Assembly (NCBI RefSeq): GCF_014191545.1
Contig: NZ_AP023361.1
Coordinates: 1,082,501-1,146,500 of the forward strand
Source: Terrihabitans soli
GTDB lineage: Bacteria > Pseudomonadota > Alphaproteobacteria > Rhizobiales > Methylopilaceae
Direction of reading: 5' to 3'
DNA length: 64,000 nucleotides
A program made the position numbers and the translations under genes. Shown piece by piece: positions 27,159-35,957 of the stretch (position 1 is its first letter; the number at the start of each line of letters is the position of its first letter). The notes beneath the pieces are model-generated. The model had not been told where the DNA came from. It saw only the letters and a list, made by a program, of their open reading frames with translations, and searched no databases.

Positions 27159-28052
27159 ATGCGGAAATTTATCCTGACGGTTCTGATCCTTGGCCTGATC
27201 GGGGCGCCGGCCTTTTACATCCTGACGCAGCCCGAGCGCGCCGCGCCGTCGCAGGTTCCGGGCGGCACGCCCGATCTCGCGAACGGCAAGACCGTCTTTT
27301 TCGCCGGCGGCTGCGCCTCCTGCCATGCGGTGCCCGGTCAGGACGACAGGCTCCTTCTCGGGGGAGGGCTCAAGCTCGAAAGCCCGGTCGGCACGTTTAC
27401 GGCTCCCAACATCTCGCCCGATCCGGACAAGGGCATTGGCAGCTGGACGGAAGAGCAATTCGCAACCGCGCTCTTGAGGGGCACATCGCCCGCCGGCGAG
27501 CATTACTATCCGGCCTTTCCCTACACGACCTATCAGCACGCAGCGCCGGCCGATATCCGCGATCTCTTCGCCTTTATCCGCACTTTAAAGCCGAGCGCTA
27601 ATGTCCCGGAAGCGCATCAGTTTCCGTTCGAGCTTTGGCCGGTGCGCCGCGGCATGGGCCTCTGGAAGCTGCTCTATCTCAACGGTGCGCCGATCGAGCC
27701 TGCAACGGGTGAGACGGCGGAACGCGGGCGTTATCTCGTCGAGGCGTTCGGCCATTGCGGCGAGTGCCATTCGCCGCGCTCGTTCACCGGTGCTGTCGTC
27801 GAAGCCAAGCGCAATGCCGGCGGCACGATGCCGAACGGCGACAAGGTGCCGAATCTCACGCCCGGCAAAGACGGGCTCGAAGAGTGGACCGAAGAGGACA
27901 TCGCGCTTTTCCTGGCGGACGGCACGACGCCGGAAGGCGATGTCGTCGGCGGCGAAATGGGACAAGTGATCAAAAACACCTCACAGCTTGCTGAAAGCGA
28001 CCGCAAGGCCATCTCGCTTTATCTGAAAAGCCTGAAGCCAATCGATCCGTAG
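27159..28052 (+). CDS. Diheme c-type cytochrome, membrane-anchored
   Basis: 297 residues. An N-terminal hydrophobic anchor (FILTVLILGLIGAPAFYIL) and two heme-attachment motifs, CASCH (Cys52, Cys55, His56) and CGECH (Cys200, Cys203, His204), each in a class I cytochrome c domain. The layout matches the electron-transfer subunit of membrane alcohol, aldehyde or gluconate dehydrogenases and related diheme cytochromes. No dehydrogenase gene adjoins it, so its electron donor is unknown. It would pass electrons in the periplasm to a terminal oxidase. Confidence 0.88.
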   Translation: MRKFILTVLILGLIGAPAFYILTQPERAAPSQVPGGTPDLANGKTVFFAGGCASCHAVPGQDDRLLLGGGLKLESPVGTFTAPNISPDPDKGIGSWTEEQFATALLRGTSPAGEHYYPAFPYTTYQHAAPADIRDLFAFIRTLKPSANVPEAHQFPFELWPVRRGMGLWKLLYLNGAPIEPATGETAERGRYLVEAFGHCGECHSPRSFTGAVVEAKRNAGGTMPNGDKVPNLTPGKDGLEEWTEEDIALFLADGTTPEGDVVGGEMGQVIKNTSQLAESDRKAISLYLKSLKPIDP

Positions 28053-28090
28053 CGCATCGGCGGCACGCGAATCTCCCTACAGTGCGCGCG

Positions 28091-28543
28091 ATGATGATCC
28101 GCGCTCTTTGCATAGCCGTCCTGACATTTGCGCCCGCTGCGGCGTTCGCCGACGGCGCGGTCACGCCTGCAGTGCCGTCGCCGGCGGGACCTGCCAAACC
28201 CATCGTCAAAAAGATCTTCTCGGGAACGCAGACGGCGCTCGGCCAGGACATCGCTCTGCCGCAGGGCAATGCGGAAGTGACGGTGCTGACCTATGAAATC
28301 CCGCCGGGCGCCAGGCTTCCCGTGCACAAGCATCCATACCCGCGCTACGCCTATGTCCTTGCCGGCCATCTGAAGGTCTCGACCGGCGACGACACGAAAA
28401 GCTTCAGCTACGGGCCGGGCGATTTCATCATCGAGATTCTCGATGCCTGGCATTACGGCGAGACGGTCGGCTCGGAGACCGTGAAACTGCTTGTCATCGA
28501 TCAGGCGCCGCCGGGCGAGAGCAATACGCTGCTCAAGCAGTAA
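28091..28543 (+). CDS. Exported cupin-domain protein
   Basis: 150 residues from the ATG at 28091; a GTG at 28082 is also in frame. An N-terminal signal peptide (MMIRALCIAVLTFAPAAAFA) is followed by a single cupin barrel with PVHKHPYPRYAYVLAGHLKV and a second conserved block YGPGDFIIEI. His residues of the first block and HYGE could bind a metal. It is 38 bases downstream of the diheme cytochrome gene in the same direction and may be co-transcribed. Its function is not assignable: cupins range from storage to dioxygenases. Confidence 0.78.
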   Translation: MMIRALCIAVLTFAPAAAFADGAVTPAVPSPAGPAKPIVKKIFSGTQTALGQDIALPQGNAEVTVLTYEIPPGARLPVHKHPYPRYAYVLAGHLKVSTGDDTKSFSYGPGDFIIEILDAWHYGETVGSETVKLLVIDQAPPGESNTLLKQ

Positions 28544-28623
28544 CATCGGTGTCTCTAGCGCGGGCTTTGTGTCTGCTCCACATGTGAGCGGAACCGGAAT
28601 GGAACCGGTGAGGAACCACTGCA

Positions 28624-29574
28624 ATGACACTCGAACTCGGCGGCATTCATCATCTCAGCGCCGTTACCGCCAAGGCCAAACAGAATCTCAGCTTCTACAC
28701 CGGCACGCTCGGCATGCGGCTCGTGAAGAAGACCGTCAATCAGGACGACGTCACCTCCTATCACCTGTTTTACGGTGACGGCGCCGCGACGCCGGGATCT
28801 GACCTGACCTTCTTCGATTTTCCGGCGGCGCCCGAGCATCACGGTACGCATTCGATCTCGCGCACCTCGCTGCGCGTTGCGGGTGCGGAGACGCTCGCCT
28901 TCTGGAAACAGCGGCTGACGGATGCTGGCGTCGAGGTGAAGGAAGTCGAGCAAGCGGGCCGCAAGGCTCTCTGGTTCTCGGATGCCGAAAATCAGCGCCT
29001 CGCGATCGTTGACGATGGCGGGGAAGGCGAATCTCACCCGTGGGACAAGAGCACGGTTCCGGCCAAACACCAGATCCGCGGCCTCGGCCCGATCGTCATG
29101 AGCGTGCCCGTCATCGACAAGACGGAACAGGTTCTGACCGAAGTCATGAACATGCGCAAATCCGGTACATACGCCCATCCGGATAATCCGGCGCATACGG
29201 TGCATGTCTTCTCAATGGGTCAGGGCGGCGCTGCGGCGGAGCTGCATGTTGCGGTTCAGCCTGATCTTCCGCCGACGCGTTATGGCGCGGGCGGTGTGCA
29301 TCACGTTGCTTTCCGCGTGCCGGACAAAGCGGCGCTGACGGCCTGGGCCGAACGCATCCAGCCGACGCGTCTGCCGAATTCGGGTGAGGTCGAGCGTTAT
29401 TATTTCCGCTCGTTCTACTTCCGGGAGCCGAACGGCATTCTGTTCGAGCTGGCGACGGACGGGCCGGGCTTCACGGCGGATGAGCCGCTGGAGACTTTGG
29501 GCGAGAGCCTTGCTCTGCCGCCTTTCCTCGAACCTCGCCGTGCCGAGATCGAAGCGGGCCTGAAGCCGCTCTGA
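28624..29574 (+). CDS. Ring-cleaving dioxygenase, MhqO/MhqA-like (glyoxalase fold)
   Basis: 316 residues with two paired VOC/glyoxalase modules. Likely iron ligands are the histidine in [11 protein letters not shown] (N-terminal module), the histidine in [11 protein letters not shown], and the glutamate in [12 protein letters not shown]. This layout matches hydroquinone-type extradiol dioxygenases (MhqO/MhqA, YkcA). These act on hydroquinones in the cytoplasm and often serve in quinone detoxification. GTGAGGA lies about nine bases upstream of the ATG. It abuts, tail to tail, a small opposite-strand gene. Confidence 0.85.
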   Translation: MTLELGGIHHLSAVTAKAKQNLSFYTGTLGMRLVKKTVNQDDVTSYHLFYGDGAATPGSDLTFFDFPAAPEHHGTHSISRTSLRVAGAETLAFWKQRLTDAGVEVKEVEQAGRKALWFSDAENQRLAIVDDGGEGESHPWDKSTVPAKHQIRGLGPIVMSVPVIDKTEQVLTEVMNMRKSGTYAHPDNPAHTVHVFSMGQGGAAAELHVAVQPDLPPTRYGAGGVHHVAFRVPDKAALTAWAERIQPTRLPNSGEVERYYFRSFYFREPNGILFELATDGPGFTADEPLETLGESLALPPFLEPRRAEIEAGLKPL

Positions 29575-29724
29575 TCAGGCAACGGCCGGCTCGAGGAGAC
29601 CTGCGAGATAGGCGGCGATGAGCTGCAAGAGATCGTAGGCACGGAAGACGATGATCGCCCCGTCGAAGAAGATCCAGTCGACGAGGAACAGCACGAAGCC
29701 GAGAAACACGAGCCGCTGGATCAT
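29575..29724 (-). CDS. Small membrane protein, 49 residues, in RpiR operon
   Basis: An ORF of 50 codons starting MIQRLVFLGFVLFLVDWIFF, with one strongly hydrophobic N-terminal helix and a second amphipathic, partly hydrophobic segment (LLQLIAAYLAGLLEPAVA). It begins 3 bases after the RpiR-family regulator stop and has GAGGA nine bases upstream inside the end of that gene, so translation coupled to the regulator is plausible. Its stop is adjacent to, and does not overlap, the convergent dioxygenase stop. I do not recognise a family. It could be a regulatory or structural microprotein. Confidence 0.6.
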   Translation of the reverse strand: MIQRLVFLGFVLFLVDWIFFDGAIIVFRAYDLLQLIAAYLAGLLEPAVA

Positions 29725-29727
29725 CGT

Positions 29728-30594
29728 CTATTCCTCGGGGCCGTAACCCGGCACGAACACGCCGAGCGCCTGCAATTGGGCTTCCGCCGATTTCAGGCGC
29801 TCGAGTGCGTCTTCGCCGCCGCGCGCGACGAGCGTGTCGAGCAGATGTTCGGCAATCGCCCAGGCCGAAACAAGGGAGGGAAAGAGACTAGGTCCTTCCG
29901 TCGAGAAGGTCAGAGCAATTTTTGCCTCGCGCGCAAACGGCGCGAGCGGACTATCGGTAATCGCAATCAGGGTTGCGCCGCGCCGCGCCGCATGTTCGGC
30001 GACGATGACGCTTTCGCGCGAATAGGGGCGGAAGCCGATAATGCACACCGCATCGCCTTCTTCGACGGCGCGCAGCTCCGCTTCCAGCGTGCCGCCCATG
30101 CCGGACAGAAGAACGACATCCGGGCGGAACAGCCGGTAGACATAGTTGAAGGCCTGAGCCGGTCCGAAACAGGCGCGGAAGCCGGCGACGAAAACCGTCT
30201 TGGCTTTTTCCATCGCGACCGCGGCTTGGGTGAAGGAGGCGGCATCGTTCAGCGCCTGTGTCGCCTCAAGCGTCTTGATATGGCTGAGATGAAGCTCGCC
30301 CGGCTGTGCCGAGCCGAGTTTCTTGGCGCGGTCCGAATAGAAGCTCGGCGCGCCGCGCATCCGCTCGACGAAGGGCTCTTTGAAATCGTCCCAGGCCGAA
30401 AAGCCGAGTGTGCGCGCAAGGCGCACAAAGGTGACGGGCTGGACGCCGGCATTGGCGGCGAGCGTGCGCATCGAGACGATGGCGACTTCCTCGGGCCGTT
30501 TCAGCACAAAGGCCGCCGCCACGCGCTGCTGCGGAGAGAGGTCCACGAAGCGGGCGCGGATACGATCGACGAGGCTTGAGAAACTATCGGCCAT
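29728..30594 (-). CDS. RpiR-family transcriptional regulator (HTH + SIS)
   Basis: 288 residues. An N-terminal RpiR helix-turn-helix (about 1-80, LSPQQRVAAAFVLKRPEEVA and PVTFVRLARTLGFSAWDDF) and a C-terminal SIS sugar-phosphate-binding domain (about 125-260, FVAGFRACFG and EEGDAVCIIGFRPYSRESV). Members sense phosphosugars or related phospho-compounds. No sugar operon adjoins it, and only the 49-residue membrane gene shares its transcript. A near-palindrome TGCAACATATGTTTCA lies about 30 bases upstream of the start. Confidence 0.88.
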   Translation of the reverse strand: MADSFSSLVDRIRARFVDLSPQQRVAAAFVLKRPEEVAIVSMRTLAANAGVQPVTFVRLARTLGFSAWDDFKEPFVERMRGAPSFYSDRAKKLGSAQPGELHLSHIKTLEATQALNDAASFTQAAVAMEKAKTVFVAGFRACFGPAQAFNYVYRLFRPDVVLLSGMGGTLEAELRAVEEGDAVCIIGFRPYSRESVIVAEHAARRGATLIAITDSPLAPFAREAKIALTFSTEGPSLFPSLVSAWAIAEHLLDTLVARGGEDALERLKSAEAQLQALGVFVPGYGPEE

Positions 30595-30623
30595 ACCGCG
30601 ATCTAGCGCCCATGATACAGTTT

Positions 30624-30639
30624 TGCAACATATGTTTCA
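30624..30639. promoter_or_regulatory. Near-palindrome TGCAACATATGTTTCA, candidate RpiR operator
   Basis: Perfect core AACATATGTT with flanks TG/CA and one mismatched pair, 30 bases upstream of the RpiR-family gene. It overlaps the stop codon of the upstream NTF2-like gene. RpiR-type sites often have TGAAA/TTTCA arms, so this is a plausible autoregulatory site. Observed repeat, inferred role. Confidence 0.4.
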
Positions 30640-31044
30640 GGCGGCTTGGACGCGGGCCACAGAACCTTTGGACATGGAAAAGTGGGTATGAACGGCGAGC
30701 AAAGCGTCACCGGAATGCTTCAGGGCAATGGTGCAGCGCCCGGCCCGCGGAAAGCTCGATCCGTCGGGCGCAAGGCCGCGCGAGGTCCAGGGGCAGATGA
30801 CGACGGTCAGGGCATCCTCGGTGCCGAGAACCGTCATCTCTTCAAAGGCGAAGCGGAAATTGCTGATGTAGGGCCACATCTCGCGCCATTGCCGGTCGAC
30901 GAGGTTGGAGCGCCCGCGCATCGCGTCGCTATAGGTGCCGAAGGCGATGACGTCTTCGTCGAATAAAAGCGCGCCGCCGTCGTAGTCGCGCGTGTTGATC
31001 GCCTGCTGCCAGGCGAAAAGCCAATCCAGGACCGCACTCTTCAT
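30637..31044 (-). CDS. NTF2-like (SnoaL-type) protein of unknown function
   Basis: 135 residues from the ATG at 31044, which has a G-run ribosome site about seven bases upstream; the frame is open further but is not family-like. LDWLFAWQQAINTRDYDGGALLFDEDVIAFGTYSD is the start of an NTF2/SnoaL cone fold, with a following Trp-rich segment and HTHFSMSK near the end. This fold covers many enzymes and binding proteins, including ketosteroid isomerase-like ones, so no function is given. It lies downstream of the PilZ gene by 44 bases on the same strand. Confidence 0.72.
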   Translation of the reverse strand: MKSAVLDWLFAWQQAINTRDYDGGALLFDEDVIAFGTYSDAMRGRSNLVDRQWREMWPYISNFRFAFEEMTVLGTEDALTVVICPWTSRGLAPDGSSFPRAGRCTIALKHSGDALLAVHTHFSMSKGSVARVQAA

Positions 31045-31088
31045 ATCGTGCCCCCCATTCAGATGGGCGGCGGCCGGGCGGGCCGTCT

Positions 31089-31346
31089 TTAATCGGTAAA
31101 CTCTAGCCCGAGTCGCACTTCGGTACGCCACACAACGCGGCAATGGCGGTTCAGCGTGCCGTCCTGGGTCTGCAGGATGACGGCGCCCGGAATGCCGATG
31201 GTCGAGGGCAGTTCGACGAGCGCGCCGTGTTCGGACAGATTGCGCATCACGCAGGAAAAGGCAGAGGCGGACCCGGGCAGGATGACGCTCGCGCCTTTCA
31301 TGGTCCGCATGCGCGGCGATCTGCGTTTGTTGTCTGCGGGGTCCAT
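31089..31346 (-). CDS. Single-domain PilZ protein
   Basis: 85 residues. An N-terminal basic RxxxR motif (RRSPRMR) and NLSEHGALVEL, equivalent to the D/NxSxxG motif, are the two c-di-GMP-binding elements of PilZ, so ligand binding is likely. It would be a small cytoplasmic c-di-GMP effector or adaptor. It starts 11 bases after the stop of the ATP-grasp gene and is probably co-transcribed with it. A GGDEF cyclase with an intact active site lies 16 kb upstream, but a direct link is not shown. Confidence 0.82.
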   Translation of the reverse strand: MDPADNKRRSPRMRTMKGASVILPGSASAFSCVMRNLSEHGALVELPSTIGIPGAVILQTQDGTLNRHCRVVWRTEVRLGLEFTD

Positions 31347-31357
31347 TCGTCCAACCT

Positions 31358-32365
31358 CTAGAGCGCTTCGCGCCGTGTCGCGGCGATCAGCTGATCGGCG
31401 ACGACCGACAGGGCGTCGAATTGCTCATAATAAGAGTAGCCGTTTCTCTCCTGAAGTCGTTTTCCGAGGCTTGAGGAGAGGTGCCATGTCGCACCGCCCG
31501 GATTGACCTCCAGCACATAGAGTTGGCCGGTATGGACATCGCGGATGATATCCATGCCCTGAACGGGCACGTCCGGAAACGCGCGGAAGGTGCGGCGGGC
31601 AAGATCCAGCACGTCTTCGTCGTGGCAGGGTGTCGAGCGGCGCGGACCGGAATTTGAAGCGATGCGGCCGTCCATCGGCAGTTCGGCCGCAAGATCGGGG
31701 CGCTGTTCTTCGGAGCGGATCATGTTGCAATAGACCGGCTCGCCGAACACGGTCAGCGCGCGATATTCGGTCGGGTAGGGGCCGGTATCGACAAAGGTCT
31801 GGGCGAGGTAAGGGGTGTCCGGCCAGCCGAGGCGGCGGGCGCTGTCGAACAGATCGTCGAACCGCGTCAGGAGAACGCCGCGTCCGCGCGAGCCGGTATT
31901 CGGTTTCAGGATGACGTATTCGCCCCATTTCGCGCGATCGAGCCGCGTGTCCTCCTGCAGGAAGACGGCGTGCGGCACGGGGATATTCGCCTCCTCCAGC
32001 ATGCGCACCTGGCGCAGCTTGGAGAGGGTCTGGCCTGCATAGATCTTCCCGCGCGCCGGCTGGAAGCTTTTGAGGTAATAGGGCGAGAACACCAGAGTGG
32101 GCCGTAGCGCCGCCTTCTTGCGCGTCGAGGATTGCGGCGCGTCATTGGTCACGAGGAAGACTTCGATCTCGGGGGCGCGCTCGGAAATCCGGCGCTTCAC
32201 CTCGACAAAGTCCTCGATGTCCTGTGCGCCGGGCGTGTGAACGATGATGAGATTTTTCTCATAGACCCCGTTATCCGGACCCGTGGTCAGCGCCGCGGTG
32301 ATGCGTTCGCCCGCCGGCATATAGCCGCGGGACAGGCCTGACGGATCGGTGGGGTCGAATTGCAT
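31358..32365 (-). CDS. ATP-grasp family protein, RimK-like, function unknown
   Basis: 335 residues. The region from about 120 to 300 has the ATP-grasp fold: YVILKPNTGSRGRGVLLTRF as the nucleotide-binding lysine/glycine-rich segment, and VLEVNPGGATWHLSS as the metal-binding Glu-Asn motif (EVNPGG). ATP-grasp enzymes ligate a carboxylate to an amine or thiol using ATP; the acceptor cannot be read here. The first 100 residues resemble a substrate-binding Rossmann lobe. It is the promoter-proximal gene of an operon with PilZ, divergent from the exported heme protein gene (177-base gap). Confidence 0.7.
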   Translation of the reverse strand: MQFDPTDPSGLSRGYMPAGERITAALTTGPDNGVYEKNLIIVHTPGAQDIEDFVEVKRRISERAPEIEVFLVTNDAPQSSTRKKAALRPTLVFSPYYLKSFQPARGKIYAGQTLSKLRQVRMLEEANIPVPHAVFLQEDTRLDRAKWGEYVILKPNTGSRGRGVLLTRFDDLFDSARRLGWPDTPYLAQTFVDTGPYPTEYRALTVFGEPVYCNMIRSEEQRPDLAAELPMDGRIASNSGPRRSTPCHDEDVLDLARRTFRAFPDVPVQGMDIIRDVHTGQLYVLEVNPGGATWHLSSSLGKRLQERNGYSYYEQFDALSVVADQLIAATRREAL

Positions 32366-32542
32366 GGGATCGCGGCTTCCTGCTGCGCGTGTGATCCTTC
32401 GCCGCGACGGTTAAGAAACGGTGACGTCTTTGTGTTCGTCCCCCGGGCGGCCACATCCCGGCCCAAGTTGCGCGCTCTGACGGGTCCCATTAGGTTTCGA
32501 CCCAAATCGGGGCGTCCAAAGGCTCCCCCTCAGGGACAAGCG

Positions 32543-34399
32543 ATGAAATTTACCCGCCGTTTCAAAATCATAGCCCTTGCCGCCGTCTCGACGCTTGCCG
32601 TCGGGGGAGCGCTGGCGGCGGTCTATGCGGACGGCGAGGTCAACAGCCGCTTCATCACCGAGACGGTCTATAACCTCAACCGGGTCAAGATCCTCGAGAG
32701 CAACACATCCTCGCTGCGCCCGGGCTCGGTCTACGACGTTGCGACCTATTTCGAGAGTCTGCTGCGCGCTCCGATGCCCGGCTACAATTATGAGTTCATC
32801 GATTCAGGCCTCGGCGCCACCGAGCCGCTCTATCCGATGTACCAGAAGGGCAATCAGGCGAGTTACGGCCAGCTGATTCCGGCCCTGTTCGACGACAAAG
32901 CGCGCCATATCGATCACCGTTCCTCGCTGACGACGCCCGAAGGCTGCAAGGTCGACAGTGCATATCTTCTGCGCCACATCACCGAATATCCCGACGACAT
33001 GTTCAAGAAGGAACGTGAAGAGGGCTATACGCGCGTCGTCGTGCGTCTCGAGCACTACACCAAGCTCCGTCCCGATGCGCAGTGCGGCCGACATGTCGCG
33101 CACGATCCCGATCCGAATTTCGATCCGATGGAGTTCATGTGGAAGCATCGCGAGGCGATGACCTTCGCCGATTTTCCGCAGGACCAGCTCTGGCGGTTTG
33201 AAGCCAAGCTCTCCGTCAACTGGCCGATGATCGAGCAGCGCGGCTATGAGCGCACTTTGTTCGACCTGCGCGATCTCGAAAAGAATTCGCTCTGGTATTA
33301 TCCGGACGGCCACTCCTTCGATTACGGCGTGAACACGCCGCGTCCGCAGACCGATCTCGATGCGTTCAAACTGCCGAGTCAGACCGTGGTGCAGGCGGAT
33401 GCGAAACTGCAGGGCGACTATCCGCTATCGAGGCTTCTGAAGCCCGACGAGTTCGGCAAAGTGGTCGCCTACCTCAACGGCAATCCGTTCCCCGGCTATG
33501 ACGCGTCGAAGGAGCCGGGCCATGACGTGCTGCGCCTTGCGGACGTCACCGGAAACAATGCCTACACCTCGGGTCTGAAGCTCGAAAAGATCAAGAACGT
33601 CGTCGAGGACGTCACGAATATGGATCACTTCCGGCTCGTCGGCATGACGCTGAAGCCGCAGGAGCCGCATCTCGACAAGGACTGGGCGGGCGAGCGCATT
33701 GTCCCGCAGATCCGCTTTGTCTTCCAGCTGATCAATCCGCGCGATCCGGCGCATGTCTACGAGAACCTGTTCCTGCATCTGAAATGGGACACCGCCGATC
33801 GTCTTGCCGATGAAAAGACGCGTGGCGAGCAGCAGGCCTATTTCCTAAAGCGGCTCGACGAGGTGACCAAGGCGCGCGAGAGCGGCAATGGCGATGCTGC
33901 GGTACGCGATCTCATCCAGGAATTCACCAAAGCGCGCCCGGTGCACTCGATCTCGTTTTCCTCGACGCTGACCGGCACCTGGATTTTCGGCAATATCGAG
34001 CGCGATAACAAAACCCAGGAGCTGACGCCGCTCAAGACCATCCGTCAGGGTATCGATTACGGCTATTATTCATCGGTGTTCGACACCGATCTTCTGCGCG
34101 CCGAGATCGAAAAGTCGGATGGCGCCCGCAAGGCCGAACTGCAGAAAACGCTCGATGCGCTGACGGTCACGACCTTCCGAGATCCCAAGCGCATGGATGT
34201 GCATGCGCTGCGCTTCAACACCGTCTCCTGCGCCCAGTGCCATCAGATGTCGGGCCGCGACGGCGTTCATATGTCGATCAATGACGGCATCAACGACAAG
34301 ATCAAAACGCCGGCCATCGTCTCGGAATATTATTTCCACGAGGCCGACGCCCAGCTGAAGGGCGATATGCAGAAATGGCTGGCTTCGGCCGCCCATTGA
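32543..34399 (+). CDS. Large exported protein with one C-terminal c-heme motif
   Basis: 618 residues from the ATG at 32543; the frame is open back to 32360, but the signal peptide starts here (FKIIALAAVSTLAVGGALAA). A single CAQCH heme-attachment motif (Cys563, Cys566, His567) sits near the C-terminus, followed by QMSGRDGVHMSIND. The 530 residues between show no family I recognise and few cysteines. It should be a periplasmic or outer-surface monoheme protein. A terminator hairpin follows at 34416. Function unknown. Confidence 0.7.
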   Translation: MKFTRRFKIIALAAVSTLAVGGALAAVYADGEVNSRFITETVYNLNRVKILESNTSSLRPGSVYDVATYFESLLRAPMPGYNYEFIDSGLGATEPLYPMYQKGNQASYGQLIPALFDDKARHIDHRSSLTTPEGCKVDSAYLLRHITEYPDDMFKKEREEGYTRVVVRLEHYTKLRPDAQCGRHVAHDPDPNFDPMEFMWKHREAMTFADFPQDQLWRFEAKLSVNWPMIEQRGYERTLFDLRDLEKNSLWYYPDGHSFDYGVNTPRPQTDLDAFKLPSQTVVQADAKLQGDYPLSRLLKPDEFGKVVAYLNGNPFPGYDASKEPGHDVLRLADVTGNNAYTSGLKLEKIKNVVEDVTNMDHFRLVGMTLKPQEPHLDKDWAGERIVPQIRFVFQLINPRDPAHVYENLFLHLKWDTADRLADEKTRGEQQAYFLKRLDEVTKARESGNGDAAVRDLIQEFTKARPVHSISFSSTLTGTWIFGNIERDNKTQELTPLKTIRQGIDYGYYSSVFDTDLLRAEIEKSDGARKAELQKTLDALTVTTFRDPKRMDVHALRFNTVSCAQCHQMSGRDGVHMSINDGINDKIKTPAIVSEYYFHEADAQLKGDMQKWLASAAH

Positions 34400-34415
34400 T
34401 CTGAAGGCGGAGATT

Positions 34416-34450
34416 AAAAAGGCCAGCGCTTGCGCCGGCCTTTTTGTTTG
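34416..34450. terminator. Bidirectional intrinsic terminator
   Basis: AAAAAGGCC-A-GCG, loop CTTG, CGC-C-GGCCTTTTT: an imperfect stem (one A-C mismatch) with a T-run on both strands. It lies between the convergent exported heme protein (+) and tctA (-) genes and can serve both. Confidence 0.75.
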
Positions 34451-35956
34451 TCAGTTCGACTCGACGAAGATCGTGTCCCGCTTCTTGCGGATCGTCGGCA
34501 AAAGCACGGCGAGCAACAGACCCACCGAGAGCAGAAGCAGCGTCAGGCTGATCGGCTTGTGGATGAAGGTCGAGTAATCGCCGTGCGACAACAAGATCGC
34601 GCGGCGGAAATTCTCTTCCAGCATCGGGCTGATGATGAAGCTGAGCAAAAGCGGCGTCGGTTCGCAGTCGAGCCGCGTCAGCACATAGCCGAACAGGCCC
34701 GAGACCACGAGCACGCCGACATCGAAGGCCTGATTGTTCACGCTATAGGCGCCGATGCAGCAGAACAGGATGATCGCCGGTACAAGACGGCGATAGGGGA
34801 TGCGCAGGATAGACACCCACAGCCCGATCAGCGGCAGGTTGATGATCAGCAGCATCGCATTGCCGATCCACATCGAGCAGACAATGCCCCAGAAGAGTTC
34901 GGGGCGCTGCGTTACGACCTGCGGACCGGGCGCGATGCCGTGGATCGTCAGCGCGCCGATCATCAAAGCGGTGACGGCACCGGACGGCATTCCGAGCGTC
35001 AGCATCGGAATGAACGAGGCTTGCGCGGCCGCGTTATTGGCGCTTTCAGGCGCCGCTAGCCCTTCAATCGCGCCCTTGCCGAAACGCTCCGGCGTTTTCG
35101 AGATGCGCTTTTCCAGCATGTAGGACGAGAAGGCGCCGAGGAGGGTGCCGCCGCCGGGCAGAATGCCCATGAGAATGCCGACCACCGTGCCGCGGATGAT
35201 GGGCAGGGTGGACTGCTTGAGTTCTTCGAGCTTCGGCCAGAGGCCTTGAATCTTCTTGCCGATGAGATCCGGATCGCCTGGTAGTTCGAGCGTGCGGAGA
35301 ATCTCCGCGATGCCGAACAGGCCCATGGCCAGCGGGATGAAATCGATTCCGTCCTGCAATTCGCTGATGCCGAACGTGAAGCGCGATTTCGAGGTTTCGA
35401 CATCGGTGCCGATCAGGCCGAGCGACAGTCCGATCATGATCATCACCAGCGAATTCAGCACCGAGCCGCGGCCCATGATGATGACGGCGACAAGTGCCAG
35501 CGTGAACAGCGCGACGTTCTCCGCCGGGCCGAACATCAGGCCGAGATTGGACAGAGGTTGGGCGGTCGCTGCGATAAACACCGTCGAGACGGTGCCGGCA
35601 AAGAGCGAGCCGATCGCCGCGATCGACAACGCCGTGCCGGCACGGCCTTGCTTTGCCATCTGGTGCCCGTCGATCGCGGTGATGATGCCGGAGGTTTCGC
35701 CCGGCATGTTCACGAGGATCGCGGTGGTCGAGCCGCCATATTGCGCGCCGTAATAAATGCCGGCGAGCATGATCAGCGAGCCGACGGCGGGCAGATCGAA
35801 GGTCAGCGGCAGAAGAACCGCGATCGTCGTTGCAGGTCCAATGCCGGGCAGCACGCCGACCAGCGTGCCGAGCAAAACGCCGATCAGGCAGTACAGAAGA
35901 TTCTGCCAGGTCAGCGCGACGTCGAAACCGAGACTTAAGTTTGCAAGAAGGTCCAT
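34451..35956 (-). CDS. tctA: Tripartite tricarboxylate transporter, large permease TctA (system 1)
   Basis: 501 residues, about 11-12 transmembrane helices. VGVLPGIGPATTIAVLLP is the TctA signature loop near the N-terminus, and GILPGGGTLLGAFSSYM the second. The start MDLLANLSLGFDV is used because family sequence begins there; the frame extends 75 bases further. It overlaps nothing but starts immediately after tctB (1 base). TctA is the channel of a sodium- or proton-driven importer for carboxylates. This system has its binding protein on the opposite strand, divergent, rather than in a CBA operon. Confidence 0.92.
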   Translation of the reverse strand: MDLLANLSLGFDVALTWQNLLYCLIGVLLGTLVGVLPGIGPATTIAVLLPLTFDLPAVGSLIMLAGIYYGAQYGGSTTAILVNMPGETSGIITAIDGHQMAKQGRAGTALSIAAIGSLFAGTVSTVFIAATAQPLSNLGLMFGPAENVALFTLALVAVIIMGRGSVLNSLVMIMIGLSLGLIGTDVETSKSRFTFGISELQDGIDFIPLAMGLFGIAEILRTLELPGDPDLIGKKIQGLWPKLEELKQSTLPIIRGTVVGILMGILPGGGTLLGAFSSYMLEKRISKTPERFGKGAIEGLAAPESANNAAAQASFIPMLTLGMPSGAVTALMIGALTIHGIAPGPQVVTQRPELFWGIVCSMWIGNAMLLIINLPLIGLWVSILRIPYRRLVPAIILFCCIGAYSVNNQAFDVGVLVVSGLFGYVLTRLDCEPTPLLLSFIISPMLEENFRRAILLSHGDYSTFIHKPISLTLLLLSVGLLLAVLLPTIRKKRDTIFVESN

Positions 35957-35957
35957 C

